From the NCBI RefSeq assembly GCF_038502225.1, contig NC_091382.1, positions 14,169,714 through 14,233,713 of the forward strand: 64,000 nt of DNA, given 5' to 3'. Source of the stretch: Cherax quadricarinatus. Lineage: Eukaryota > Arthropoda > Malacostraca > Decapoda > Parastacidae. Below are positions 46,776 through 61,841 of the stretch, in pieces (within the stretch, counting starts at the first letter, position 1; every line of letters starts with the position of its first letter). Below the pieces are notes generated by a model, which saw only the letters and a program-made list of their open reading frames with translations, was not told the origin of the DNA and ran no database searches. The position numbers and the translations under genes were made by a program.

Positions 46776-47325
46776 AAGACAGCCAGGGGTCTTGAAGACA
46801 GCTAGGGGTCTTGGAGACTGCCAGGGTTCTTGAAGACAGTCTGAGGTCTTGAAGACAGCCAGGGCTCTTGAAGACAGCCAGGGGTATTGAAGATGGCCAG
46901 TGATTTTGCAGACAGCTAGGGTTCTTGAAGACAGCCAGGAGTCTTGAAGACAGCCAGGGGTCTTGAAGACAGCCAAGGGTCTTGAAGACAGCCAGGGGTC
47001 TTGAAGACAGCCAGGGGTCTTGAAGACAGCCAGGGGTCTTGAAGACAGCCAAGGGTCTTGAAGACAGCCAGGAGTCTTGAAGACAGCCAGGAGTCTTGAA
47101 GACAGCCAGGGGTCTTGAAGACAGCCAGGGGTCTTGAAGACAGCCAGGGGTCTTGAAGACAGCCAGGGGTCTTGAAGACAGCCAGGGGTCTTGAAGACAG
47201 CCAGGGGTCTTGAAGACAGCCAGGGGTCTTGAAGACAGCCAGGGGTCTTGAAGACAGCCAGGGGTCTTGAAGACAGCCAGGGGTCTTGAAGACAGCCAGG
47301 GGTCTTGAAGACAGCCAGGGGTGAC
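46776..47325. repeat. 20-bp minisatellite GTCTTGAAGACAGCCAGGGG, right part
   Basis: Continuation of 43661-44224. The last ~250 bp are almost perfect units, while the part near the LTR element is more diverged. 47326-47408 is short unique sequence. Confidence 0.95.
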
Positions 47326-47407
47326 AGAGTTTGAAAGAATAGATGGTTTCAGAAAAGTGGAAGAAGGATGAGCGGTGAAGAGATTTGTGTTGGTGGTTGG
47401 AGAAGTT

Positions 47408-47408
<1 letters not shown>

Positions 47409-47490
<82 letters not shown>
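47409..47490. repeat. (GT)n microsatellite
   Basis: About 80 bp of uninterrupted GT. 47491-47688 is AT-rich intron leading to the exon E acceptor. Confidence 0.97.
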
Positions 47491-47688
47491 TAATAACTAG
47501 AACTTGCCAAATAGGCCGAACTCCATGTAAATAATTACTTTCTGAATTGATAGACATATTGTTTCAATGATGTTGATTAAAAAATCTATATTTTGTAACT
47601 AATATATTTGATAGATCATTTTAAATTTATTGATTATTAATTAAAATCAATAATACATATATTTTCATATATTTTGAATTTATTTCAG

Positions 47689-47967
47689 CTCCTGGGCCTC
47701 CAGTAATTAACCAGGTAGAGTCTAACAGAACAAGTGTTTACGTATCGTGGGATCATCCAGTCAATGAAAATGGAGAGATCCAGAATTACCAGATAACTTG
47801 GGAAAATGAAGATGGTGGTAGAGAGAATCAAACACTGGGTAAAGAAGCTCGCTCAACAATAATACAAAATATCTCTCCTTGTCAAAACTACGTAATTAGT
47901 TTAAAGGCTGAAACATCAGCAGGTGTCGGAGAAGAAGTACAAAGTAATACTTTCGTACCAAATTACA
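47689..47967 (+). CDS. FN3 exon E (complete FN3 domain, 279 bp)
   Basis: Acceptor TTATTTCAG ends at 47688; donor A|GTAAGT at 47968. Phase 1 at both ends. The 93 codons: PGPPVINQVESN start, SVYVSWDHPVNENGEIQNYQ (Trp and the P.N.NG turn), ITWENEDGG, then CQNYVISLKAETSAGVGEE (Tyr-corner strand and A.TSAG loop). A canonical FN3 domain, paired with exon B. Several N-x-S/T sites (NRT, NQT, NIS) fit an extracellular location. Confidence 0.95.
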
Positions 47968-48098
47968 GTAAGTATCTTGACTAATGAGAAAGTTACTAAA
48001 ATGAAGTAGGTTGTAAAGTATTATTACTTTCAATTATATTTTCTTGTTAATGTGGCAAATTTAAGACAGTTTCCCATTTCTATTCATATATATTTTAG

Positions 48099-48453
48099 GT
48101 TAAATAGCAACGCTCTTCTTGCCGAATCAGGGAACCGAAAATTTGAGTATGCATTAATTTCGTAAAAATCATTCTGAACCTATCGAAAAAAATATATTTC
48201 ATTGTGTTTGTTTAGTATTAAATTATTGTAAACAAATCTAAAATATATTTAGTTGGGTTAGGCTAAAATAAATTGTTCTTGTTATAATAAGGTTAGGTAA
48301 GTTTTCTAAGTTCCTTTTGGTGCAAAATTAAAAATTTTTACATCAACATTAATGAAAAAAATATTTCTTTAAACGTATAAGAGAAAATTTTAGAAAGGAC
48401 TTAATTTTAAATGACTTCTTGCTAATTGACCAGTTTTACATATTCGGCACGAC
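48099..48453 (+). mobile_element. MITE-like element, copy 2 (left end missing)
   Basis: Begins at TTAAATAGCAACGC, lacking the first ~40 bp and the left TIR. Otherwise colinear with copy 1, ending in TATTCGGCACGAC and then (TA)n. Confidence 0.85.
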
Positions 48454-51002
<2,549 letters not shown>

Positions 51003-54000
51003 TATTATTATCACACTGGCCGATTCCCACCAAGGCAGGGTGGCCCGAAAAAGAAAAACTTTCACCATCATTCACTCCATCACTGTCTTGCCAGAAGGGT
51101 GCTTTACACTACAGTTTTTAAACTGCAACATTAACACCCCTCCTTCAGAGTGCAGGCACTGTACTTCCCATCTCCAGGACTCAAGTCCGGCCTGCCGGTT
51201 TCCCTGAACCCCTTCATAAATGTTACTTTGCTCACACTCCAACAGCACGTCAAGTATTAAAAACCATTTGTCTCCATTCACTCCTATAAAACACGCTCAT
51301 GCATACCTGCTGGAAGTCCAAGCCCCTTGCACACAAAACCTCCTTTACCCCCTCTCTCCAACCTTTCCTAGGCCGACCCCTACCCCGCCTTCCTTCCACT
51401 ACAGACTGATACACTCTTGAAGTCATTCTGTTTCGCTCCATTCTCTCTACATGTCCGAACCACCTCAACAACCCTTCCTCAGCCCTCTGGACAACAGTTT
51501 TGGTAATCCCGCACCTCCTCCTAACTTCCAAACTACGAATTCTCTGCATTATATTCACACCACACATTGCCCTCAGACATGACATCTCCACTGCCTCCAG
51601 CCTTCTCCTCGTTGCAACGTTCATCACCCATGCTTCACACCCATATAAGAGCGTTGGTAAAACTATACTCTCATGCATTCCCCTCTTTGCCTCCAAGGAC
51701 AAAGTTCTTTGTCTCCACAGTCTCCTAAGTGCACCACTCACTCTTTTTCCCTCATCAATTCTATGATTCACCTCATCTTTCATAGACCCATCCGCTGACA
51801 CGTCCACTCCCAAATACCTGAATACATTCACCTCCTCCATACTCTCTCCCTCCAATCTGATATTCAATCTTTTATCACCTAATCTTTTTGTTATCCTCAT
51901 AACCTTACTCTTTCCTGTATTCACCTTTAATTTTCTTCTTTTGCACACCCTACCAAATTCATCCACCAATCTCTGCAACTTCTCTTCAGAATCTCCCAAG
52001 AGCACAGTGTCATCAGCAAAGAGCAGCTGTGACAACTCCCACTTTGTGTGTGATTCTTTATCTTTTAACTCCACGCCTCTTGTCAAGACCCTCGCATTTA
52101 CTTCTCTTACAACCCCATCTATAAGTATATTAAACAACCACGGTGACATCACACATCCTTGTCTAAGGCCTACTTTTACTGGGAAATAATTTCCCTCTTT
52201 CCTACATACTCTAACTTGAGCCTCACTATCCTCGTAAAAACTCTTCACTGCTTTCAGTAACCTACCTCCTACACCATACACTTGCAACATCTGCCACATT
52301 GCCCCCCTATCCACCCTGTCATACGCCTTTTCCAAATCCATAAATGCCACAAAGACCTCTTTAGCCTTATCTAAATACTGTTCACTTATATGTTTCACTG
52401 TAAACACCTGGTCCACACACCCCCTACCTTTCCTAAAGCCTCCTTGTTCATCTGCTATCCTATTCTCCGTCTTACTCTTAATTCTTTCAATAATAACTCT
52501 ACCATACACTTTACCAGGTATACTCAGCAGACTTATCCCCCTATAATTTTTGCACTCTCTTTTATCCCCTTTGCCTTTATACAAAGGAACTATGCATGCT
52601 CTCTGCCAATCCCTAGGTACCTTACCCTCTTCCATACATTTATTAAATAATTGCTCCAACCACTCCAAAACTATATCCGCACCTGCTTTTAACATTTCTA
52701 TCTTTATCCCATCAATCCCGGCTGCCTTACCCCCTTTCATTTTACCTACTGCCTCACGAACTTCCCCCACACTCACAACTGGCTCTTCCTCACTCCTACA
52801 AGATGTTATTCCTCCTTGCCCTATACACGAAATCACAGCTTCCCTATCTTCATCAACATTTAACAATTCCTCAAAATATTCCCTCCATCTTCCCAATACC
52901 TCTAACTCTCCATTTAATAACTCTCCTCTCCTATTTTTAACTGACAAATCCATTTGTTCTCTAGGCTTTCTTAACTTGTTAATCTCACTCCAAAACTTTT
53001 TCTTATTTTCAACAAAATTTCTTGATAACATCTCACCCACTCTCTCATTTGCTCTCTTTTTACATTGCTTCACCACTCTCTTAACCTCTCTCTTTTTCTC
53101 CATATACTCTTCCCTCCTTGCATCACTTCTACTTTGTAAAAACTTCTCATATGCTAACTTTTTCTCCCTTACTACTCTCTTTACATCATCATTCCACCAA
53201 TCGCTCCTCTTCCCTCCTGCACCCACTTTCCTGTAACCACAAACTTCTGCTGAACACTCTAACACTACATTTTTAAACCTACCCCATACCTCTTCGACCC
53301 CATTGCCTATGCTCTCATTAGCCCATCTAACCTCCAATTGCTGTTTATATCTTTCCCTAACTGCCTCCTCTTTTAGTTTATAAACCTTCACCTCTCTCTT
53401 CCCTGATGCTTCTATTCTCCTTGTATCCCATCTACCTTTTACTCTCAGTGTAGCTACAACTAGAAAGTGATCTGATATATCTGTGGCCCCTCTATAAACA
53501 TGTACATCCTGAAGTCTACTCAACAGTCTTTTATCTACCAATACATAATCCAACAAACTACTGTCATTTCGCCCTACATCATATCTTGTATACTTATTTA
53601 TCCTCTTTTTCTTAAAATATGTATTACCTATAACTAAACCCCTTTCTATACAAAGTTCAATCAAAGGGCTCCCATTATCATTTACACCTGGCACCCCAAA
53701 CTTACCTACCACACCCTCTCTAAAAGTTTATCCTATTTTAGCATTCAGGTCTCCTACCACAATTACTCTATCACTTGGTTCAAAGGCTCCTATACATTCA
53801 CTTAACATCTCCCAAAATCTCTCTCTCTCTTCTACATTCCTCTCTTCTCCAGGTGCATACACGCTTATTATGACCCACTTTTCGCATCCAACCTTTACTT
53901 TAATCCACATAATTCTTGAATTTACACATTCATATTCTCTTTTCTCCTTCCATAACTGATCATTTAACATTACTGCTACCCCTTCCTTAGCTCTAACTCT

Positions 54001-54377
54001 CTCAGATACTCCAGATTTAATCCCATTTATTTCCCCCACCGGAACTCCCCTACCCCCTTCTGCTTTGTTTCGCTTAGGGCCAGGACATCCAACTACTTTT
54101 CATTCATAACATCAGCAATCATCTGTTTCTTGTCATCCGCACTACATCCACGCACATTCAAGCATCCCAGTTTTATAAAGTTTTTCTTCTTCTCTTTTTT
54201 AGTAAATGTCTACAGGAGAAGTGGTTACTAGCCCATTGCTCCCGGCATTTTAGTCGCCTCATACGACACGCATGGCTTACGGAGGAAAGATTCTTTTCCA
54301 CTTCTTCCCCATGGACAATAGAAGAAATAAAGAAGAACAAGAGCTATTTAGGAAAAGGAGAAAAACCTAGATGTATG

Positions 54378-54442
<65 letters not shown>

Positions 54443-54459
54443 GTATATATATATATTTA

Positions 54460-54497
<38 letters not shown>

Positions 54498-54697
54498 TGT
54501 GCGTGTCTGTGAAGTGTGACCAAAGTGTAAGTAGGAGTAGCAAAATATCCCTGTTATCTAGCGTGTTTATGAGACAGAAAAAGAAACCAGCAATCCTACC
54601 ATCATGCAAAACAGTTGCAGGTTTCTGTTTCACAGTCATCTGGCAGGACGGTAGTACTTCCCTGGGCAGTTGCTGTCTACCAACCTACTACCTACTA
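51003..54697 (-). pseudogene. RTE LINE copy 3, near full length, inactivated
   Basis: Minus strand, 3' terminus at about 51003 and 5' UTR to 54697. An 820-codon open part (53712-51250) covers the late endonuclease, linker, RT (FMDLEKAYDRVDR, LLFADDTVLLG) and C-terminus. Just upstream, GAA has become TAA in the NAKVGETFREG region, and the N-terminal part (54039-53728) holds VVVGDLNAK. Further upstream a lost G shifts frame and AAG has become TAG in NEKKLDV. A (TA)n-rich block at 54371-54494 sits in its 5' UTR. Confidence 0.9.
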
Positions 54698-54708
54698 TAT
54701 ATATATAT

Positions 54709-55095
54709 GTCGTGCCGAATAGGCAGAACTTGCGATCTTTGCTTAAATAGCAACGCTCATCTTGCCATATAGGACAAGTGAAAATTTATGTATGCAAAAA
54801 TTTCGCCAAAATCATTCTGAACCTAACGAAAAAAATATATTTCACTGTGTTTGTTTAGTATTAAATTATTGTAAACAAATTTAAAATATATTTAGTAGGG
54901 TTAGGCTAAAATAAATTGCGCTTGTTATTATAAGGTTAGGTAAGTTATCTAAGTTCCTTTTGGTCCAAAATTATAAATTTTTACATCAACATTAATGAAA
55001 AAATATATCTTTAAACGTATAAGAGAAAATTTTAGAAAGGACTTAATTTTAAATGAGTTCTTGCTAATTGACCAGTTTTACATATTCGGCACAAC
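54709..55095 (+). mobile_element. MITE-like element, copy 3 (387 bp)
   Basis: Starts GTCGTGCCGAATA and ends TATTCGGCACAAC (one TIR mismatch). Colinear with copy 1, inserted in TA repeats. Confidence 0.87.
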
Positions 55096-55487
<392 letters not shown>

Positions 55488-55683
55488 TCCGGGGAATCGA
55501 ACCCGTGTTGTTTTAGCCCGCCTCATGATGAGAGAAAATTCCACAATGGTTTAACCCACATGACCATATAATCCTACATGAATCACGCACCCAGTTGAGC
55601 TAGGTGGGGAGTAGAATGAAATTAGCTCTGAGGCATCCACTCCATCGCATGTCCAACACCTAGCTCTGCTGGGTGCGTGATTC
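55488..55683. repeat. Imperfect inverted repeat with box B-like motif
   Basis: GAATCACGCACCCA at 55580-55593 pairs with TGGGTGCGTGATTC at 55670-55683; inner parts (GAGCTAGGTG / CACCTAGCTC) also pair. CCGGGGAATCGAACCCG at 55489-55506 is a box B-like complement on the minus strand. Confidence 0.6.
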
Positions 55684-55952
55684 GGGCAATCTTCCACCAA
55701 GGTAGGGTGACCCGAATAAGAAAAACTTTCATCATTCACTCCATCACTGTCTTGCCAGAGGCACGCTTACACTACAGTTATAAAACTGCAACATTAACAC
55801 CCTTCCTACAGAGTACAGACACTGTACTTCACATCTCCAGGGTTTCCCTGAATCCCTTCATTAACATTCCCTTACACTCCAACAGCACGTCAAGTTCTCA
55901 AAAGCATTTGTCTCCAATAACTCCTATCTAACGCGCTCACGCATGCTTGCTA
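55684..55952 (-). mobile_element. RTE 3'-UTR fragment
   Basis: Minus-orientation RTE 3' end: CCACCAAGGTAGGGTGACCC, AACTGCAACATTAACACCC and CCAACAGCACGTCAAG, ending GCGCTCACGCATGCTTGCT. 55953-56548 has no recognised feature. Confidence 0.85.
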
Positions 55953-56548
55953 ATTACACTATCACTTATTGTTGCCACGAGCGCGCCCTCTACACTACTT
56001 CAAGTTGGCTTTTCTTTCCCACACAGCATTATGATACGTATGTAATTAACGTTGTTTATATCATAATGATGATGTGATTAATTATCATTGTTAATGAAAG
56101 ATAAGAGATTCTTGCCGATGACCTGTGCTCACCGAAATGAATATTCAAATTTATTTTTTTTTATTTTTGTCGATTCCGCGTATTGCCCAGATTGGAAACA
56201 CATAATTCACTAAAACAAATGTCGTATTAGGTTTTTTTTTTTTAGTTTGTTATAGGTGCCTCCCCAGACTAACAACCGAGGCTTACTCTCTCTTTAACAA
56301 ACATGAATAAGGTGGTTCACTTAGCCATAGATAAGTAGAAAAGTTCTTCTGGCATTGCGAATTGAGATATCATGTTTTCCCAGTACGACAGAGCCTCTTG
56401 TTTCCTTTAACTGATGTCCTACAAGTTTTTCTAACACAAGATGGTATTATGCATTAGCTGGTCTGCCATCGTAGTCTTGACAAGCAAAAACTAAGTCTGT
56501 TTATGTAGTAAACCAGGAAGGTAGAATAGTTTCCTTGTCATTCTCGAT

Positions 56549-56946
56549 ACCTTTGATAGTGTGTTAGGTAAGACACATATGCAACAGTTAGGTATCTTTA
56601 TTATGAAACGTTTCGCCTACACAGTAGGCTTCTTCAGTCAAGTACAGAAAAATTGATAGAAGCAGAAGATACTTGAAGACGATGTAATCAGTCCATCACC
56701 CTTAAAGTTTTGAGGTGGTCAGTCCCTCCAGACTGAGGGACTGACCACCTCAAAACTTTAAGGGTGATGGACTGATTACATCGTCTTCAAGTATCTTCTG
56801 CTTCTATCAATTTTTCTGTACTTGACTGAAGAAGCCTACTGTGTAGGCGAAACGTTTCATAATAAAGATACCTAACTGTTGCATATGTGTCTTACCTAAC
56901 AACCTGTCGGTATTTTATACCATTTTAATGTCCAACCTTTGATAGT
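56549..56946 (+). mobile_element. Palindromic PLE-type insertion: perfect 167-bp inverted repeat with hammerhead-like cores, 12-bp target duplication
   Basis: ACCTTTGATAGT at 56549-56560 and 56935-56946 is the target duplication. Arms 56562-56728 and 56735-56901 are perfect reverse complements over all 167 bp, spacer CAGACT. The right arm at 56826-56854 reads CTGAAGAA, GCCTAC-TGT-GTAGGC, GAAACG, with its mirror at 56609-56637. The one-sided extension 56902-56934 (33 bp) has TGTCGGTATTTTATACCATT. No ORF. The identity of the arms means the duplication arose at insertion or very recently. Confidence 0.93.
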
Positions 56947-57130
56947 CCCAGCAAACTGAAGCAATTTAAAAAATATGTTGTTTAAATTAAACAGCTATAG
57001 AACTAAGGTTAGTTATCTGCTGCATTATCACATCTCACATTTGACAAAACTTTCCAAGAACACTGACTTTCTTTATGCTAAGTTACTATTGGTGAAAATT
57101 TAAACTCTTAGATAACAGCTTTTGATATAG

Positions 57131-57271
57131 TTGCAGATGATAGTTTGAAGTGTAATGGTGATGACACTGTGCAGGCAAATTTAGAGTGGAAATTGACAGT
57201 GCCCGACTGTCAAGTCTCGACTGGAGTGCAACTGGACTGGAATGCAACAGTTTTGTGGTCACAAGAAAACC
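57131..57271 (+). CDS. FN3 exon F (first half of a split FN3 domain, 141 bp)
   Basis: Acceptor GATATAG ends at 57130; donor C|GTAAGT at 57272. Phase 1 at both ends. The 47 codons: DDSLKC, VQANLEWKLTVPDC, VQLDWNATVLWSQEN. Length and Cys/Trp order match exon C, with one- to two-residue shifts. Its 153-bp partner is not found in the 6.7 kb to the window end and should lie beyond. An acceptor at GCAG (57135) would give the wrong phase. Confidence 0.85.
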
Positions 57272-57356
57272 GTAAGTTGTATTGATCACTTTCATAGATT
57301 TTCAGTCATTCGTGACTCTTGAAGTGTAAAAAGGAGTCATTTAAATTATTATAATA

Positions 57357-57632
57357 ATGGTATATAATATCGTCAAGAAAATGAGTGGAACGTATGTGCG
57401 ACGGTTGGGTATCTTAATTTACGGAAAGTTTGGCCAAGACAATAAACTTCTTCAGTGTAGTACAGTGGAGACAGTGGGGAGATAAAGATAGTGTAATCAA
57501 GGTTAATGGACCGACCAAACTGTTCCTCTCCAATGTTCCTCCTCTGTTTTAAATTGATGAAATCTACTCTGTTAACTAACCGTTTCAGAAATACAGTTAC
57601 CCAACTGTTACATAGAAATCTGAGCCCTTTAT
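57357..57632 (-). mobile_element. Decayed palindromic PLE-type insertion
   Basis: Left part: ATGGTATATAATATCGTCAA, GGTTGGGTATCTTAA, AAAGTTTGGCC and CTTCTTCAGTGTAGTACAG. It follows the order of the left arm of 56561-56934 (preceded by its extension) with many substitutions. Right part (57583-57632): CCGTTTCAGAAATACAGTTA then CCCAACTGTTACATAG, the inverted arm. No boundary duplication could be fixed. 57633-57780 is plain. Confidence 0.6.
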
Positions 57633-57784
57633 AGAGAATTAGGAGGAACTATTTAACACAGTTTGGATCAAGTTAGGATCAGTTTTGATTTACACACATT
57701 AAAAACACTGGATATAGAAGAGAGTAGAAGGAGAGTCAAGGAAACAGCCAAGTGGCATTATTGAACAGAAAACAAGTTGTTTCT

Positions 57785-58915
57785 ATATATATTACATGAG
57801 TTAGACCTACCTAAAAAATTACACGAGTTAGACCTACCTAAAATATTACATGAGTTAGACCTACCTAAAATATTACATGAGTTAGACCTACCTAAAATAT
57901 TACATGAGTTAGACCTACCTAAAATGTTACATGAGTTAGACCTACCTAAAATATTACATGAGCTAGATCTATCTAAAATATTACATGAGTTAGACCTACC
58001 AAAAATATTACATGAGTTAGACCTACCTAAAATGTTACATGAGTTAGACCTACCTAAAATATTATTACATGAATTAGACCTACCTAAAAAATTACATGAG
58101 TTAGACCTACCTAAAATATTACATGAGTTAGACCTACCTAAAATATTACATGAGTTAGACCTACCTAAAATGTTACATGAGTTAGACCTACCTAAAATAT
58201 TACATGAGTTAGACCTACCTAAAATGTTACATGAGTTAGACCTTCCTAAAATATTATTACACGAGTTAGACCTAAAATATTACATGAGTTAGACCTTCCA
58301 AAAATATTACATGAGTTAGACCTACCTAAAATATTATTACATGAGTTAGACCTACCTAAAATATTACATGAGTTGGACCTACCAAAAATATTATATGAGT
58401 TAGACCTACCTAAAATATTATTACATGAGTCAGACCTACCAAAAATATTACATGAGTTAGATCTACCTAAAATGTTACTTGAGTTAGACATACCTAAAAT
58501 ATTACATGAGGTAGACCTACCTAAAATATTACAAGAGTTAGACCTACCTAAAATATTACATGAGTTAGACCTATCTAAAATATTACATGAGTTAGACCTA
58601 CCCCTACCTAAAATATTACATGAGTTAGACCTACCTGAAATATTACATGAGTTAGACCTACCTAAAAAATTACATGAGTTAGATCTAAATAAAATATTAT
58701 TATATGAATTAGACTTACCTAAAATATTACATGAGTTAGACCAACCTGAAATATTACATGAGTTAGACCTACCTAAAAAATTACATGAGTTAGACCTACC
58801 TAAAATATTATTAAATGAATTAGACTTACCTAAAATATTACATGACTTAGACCTACCTAAAATATTACATGACTAAGACCTACCTAAAAAATTACATGAG
58901 TTAGACCTACCTAAA
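57785..58915. repeat. 27-bp array, ~42 copies
   Basis: Unit TTACATGAGTTAGACCTACC then TAAAATA, with 3-bp ATT insertions. A 27-bp period gives HELDLPKIL repeats in open frames of ~170 codons. No coding flank. 58916-58985 is short unique sequence. Confidence 0.95.
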
Positions 58916-58989
58916 ATAAGGAACTAGCAATAAGACAATGTCTTTCTCTTATTATTTGTCTTAAGAACAAACTACGTTGTGTAACAGGA

Positions 58990-60531
58990 ACATATATATT
59001 GTGTAGCTACTGTAATATATTGTGTAGCTACTGTAATATATTGTGTAGCTACTGTAATATATTGTGTAGCTACTGTAATATATTGTGTAGCTACTGTAAT
59101 ATATTGTGTAGCTACTGTAATATATTGTGTAGCTACTGTAATATATTGTGTAGCTACTGTAATATATTGTGTAGCTACTGTAATATTGTGTGTAGCTACT
59201 GTAATATATTGTGTAGCTACTGTAATATATTGTGTAGCTACTGTAATATATTGTCTAGCTACTGTAATATATTGTGTAGCTACTGTAATATATTGTCTAG
59301 CTACTGTAATATATTGTCTAGCTACTGTAATATATTGTCTAGCTACTGTAATATATTGTCTAGCTACTGTAATATATTGTGTAGCTACTGTAATATATTG
59401 TGTAGCTACTGTAATATATTGTGTAGCTACTGTAATATTGTGTGTAGCTACTGTAATATATTGTCTAGCTACTGTAATATATTGTCTAGCTACTGTAATA
59501 TATTGTCTAGCTACTGTAATATATTGTGTAGCTACTGTAATATATTGTGCAGCTACTGTAATATATTGTGTAGCTACTGTAATATATTGTGTAGTTACTG
59601 TAATATATTGTGTAGCTACTGTAATATATTGTGTAGTTACTGTAATATATTGTCTAGCTACTGTAATATATTGTCTAGCTACTGTAATATATTGTGTAGT
59701 TACTGTAATATATTGTGTAATTACTGTAATATATTGTGTAGCTACTGTAATATATTGTGTAGTTACTGTAATATATTGTGTAGTTACTGTAATATATTGT
59801 GTAGCTACTGTAATATATTGTGTAGTTACTGTAATATATTGTGTAGCTACTGTAATATATTGTGTAGCTACTGTAATATATTGTGTAGTTACTGTAATAT
59901 ATTGTGTAGCTACTGTAATATATTGTGTAGCTACTGTAATATATTGTCTAGCTACTGTAATATATTGTGTAGCTACTGTAATATATTGTGTAGTTACTGT
60001 AATATATTGTCTAGCTACTGTAATATATTGTCTAGCTACTGTAATATATTGTGTAGTTACTGTAATATATTGTGTAGTTACTGTAATATATTGTGTAGCT
60101 ACTGTAATATATTGTGTAGTTACTGTAATATATTGTGTAGTTACTGTAATATATTGTGTAGCTACTGTAATATATTGTGTAGTTACTGTAATATATTGTG
60201 TAGCTACTGTAATATATTGTGTAGCTACTGTAATATATTGTGTAGTTACTGTAATATATTGTGTAGCTACTGTAATATATTGTGTAGCTACTGTAATATA
60301 TTGTGTAGCTACTGTAATATATTGTGTAGCTACTGTAATATATTGTGTAGTTACTGTAATATATTGTGTAGCTACTGTAATATATTGTGTAGTTACTGTA
60401 ATATATTGTGTAGCTACTGTAATATATTGTGTAGTTACTGTAATATATTGTGTAGCTACTGTAATATATTGTGTAGTTACTGTAATATATTGTCTAGCTA
60501 CTGTAATATATTGTGTAGCTACTGTAATATA
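58990..60531. repeat. 21-bp array, ~73 copies
   Basis: Unit TGTGTAGCTACTGTAATATA plus T; variants TGTCTAGC, TGTGTAGTT. Two + frames are open for 518 and 448 codons (CSYCNIL, VATVIYC repeats), by periodicity only. Confidence 0.96.
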
Positions 60532-60667
60532 AGGTTGTTGGTTAATGTGATTTAAAACTTACCAGTATTAATATTCAGTTAAGTTTGTTTGTGATCTACT
60601 GACCAATAGACTGAATACTTTATCTATAAAATAAACTATTAAGTAGACTGTCAGCATATATCCCCTG

Positions 60668-61572
60668 ACAGACAACTCTAGGTAAATATCCTGGTCACTT
60701 GTACTTAATATATCTTTATTACGTTGTTTACGCCATGACAGACAACTCTAGGTAAATATCCTGGTCACTTGTACTTAATATATCTTTATTACGTTGTTTA
60801 CACCCTGATAGACAACTCTAGGTAAATATCCTGGTCACTGGTACTTAATATATCTTTATTACGTTGTTTACACCCTGATAGACAACTCTAGGTAAATATC
60901 CTGGTCACTGGTACTTAATATATCTTTATTACGTTGTTTACACCCTGATAGACAACTCTAGGTAAATATCCTGGTCACTTGTACTTAATATATCTTTATT
61001 ACGTTGTTTACGCCATGACAGACAACTCTAGGTAAGTATCCTGGTCACTTGTACTTAATATATCTTTATTACGTTGTTAACACCCTGATAGACAACTCTA
61101 GGTAAATATCCTGGTCACTTGTACTTAATATATCTTTATTACGTTGTTTACACCCTGATAGACAACTCTAGGTAAATATCCTGGTCACTTGTACTTAATA
61201 TATCTTTATTACGTTGTTTACACCCTGATAGACAACTCTAGGTAAATATCCTGGTCACTTGTACTTAATATATCTTTATTACGTTGTTTACGCCATGACA
61301 GACAACTCTAGGTAAGTATCCTGGTCACTTGTACTTAATATATCTTTATTACGTTGTTAACACCGTGATAGACAACTCTAGGTAAATATCCTGGTCACTT
61401 GTACTTAATATATCTTTATTACGTTGTTTACACCATGATAGACAACTCTACGTAAATATCCTGGTCACTTGTACTTAATATATCCTTATTACGTTGTTTA
61501 CACCATGATAGACAACTCTACGTAAATATCCTGGTCACTTGTACTTAATATATCTTTATTACGTTGTTTACA
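60668..61572. repeat. 70-bp satellite, ~13 copies
   Basis: Exact 70-bp period: GACAACTCTAGGTAAATATC, CTGGTCACTTGTACTTAATA, TATCTTTATTACGTTGTTTA, then CACCCTGATA or CGCCATGACA. Type alternation (CACCCTGATA, CGCCATGACA, TTAACACC) recurs, e.g. 61011-61080 and 61291-61360, showing a four-unit, 280-bp higher-order block. 61573-61724 is AT-rich. Confidence 0.95.
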
Positions 61573-61724
61573 CGACATACAATGAATGTCGATAATAAAC
61601 CATAAAAAAGTTATTATGATTTATATATTATTATTGTGAGTTAGACTAGTAGGGCAAGTTTAATGTAAATATATTACAATGCTTTTCCATAAATTTTTGG
61701 TTAAAAGTAAATTCAAAATGAACT

Positions 61725-61841
61725 GTGATGTTGTTAAGTTAGGTTTGGTCTAATAAAAAAAATTATTTACATAATTTTCAATGAAAATATATATTTATCA
61801 AACAGTAAAATAATATGATATAAAAATTCTTTTTATTTAAG
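61725..61841. repeat. Direct repeat (left), ~115 bp
   Basis: GTGATGTTGTTAAGTTAGGT ... CTTTTTATTTAAGA. A near copy lies at 62168-62282, separated by a GC-rich element. Confidence 0.85.

Noticed and set aside
57135..57138. Alternative exon F acceptor at GCAG
   Set aside because: It would shift the phase away from 1 and break the frame shared with exon C.
58999..60555. Open frames of 518 and 448 codons (CSYCNIL, VATVIYC)
   Set aside because: The 21-bp array read in two frames; nothing gene-like.
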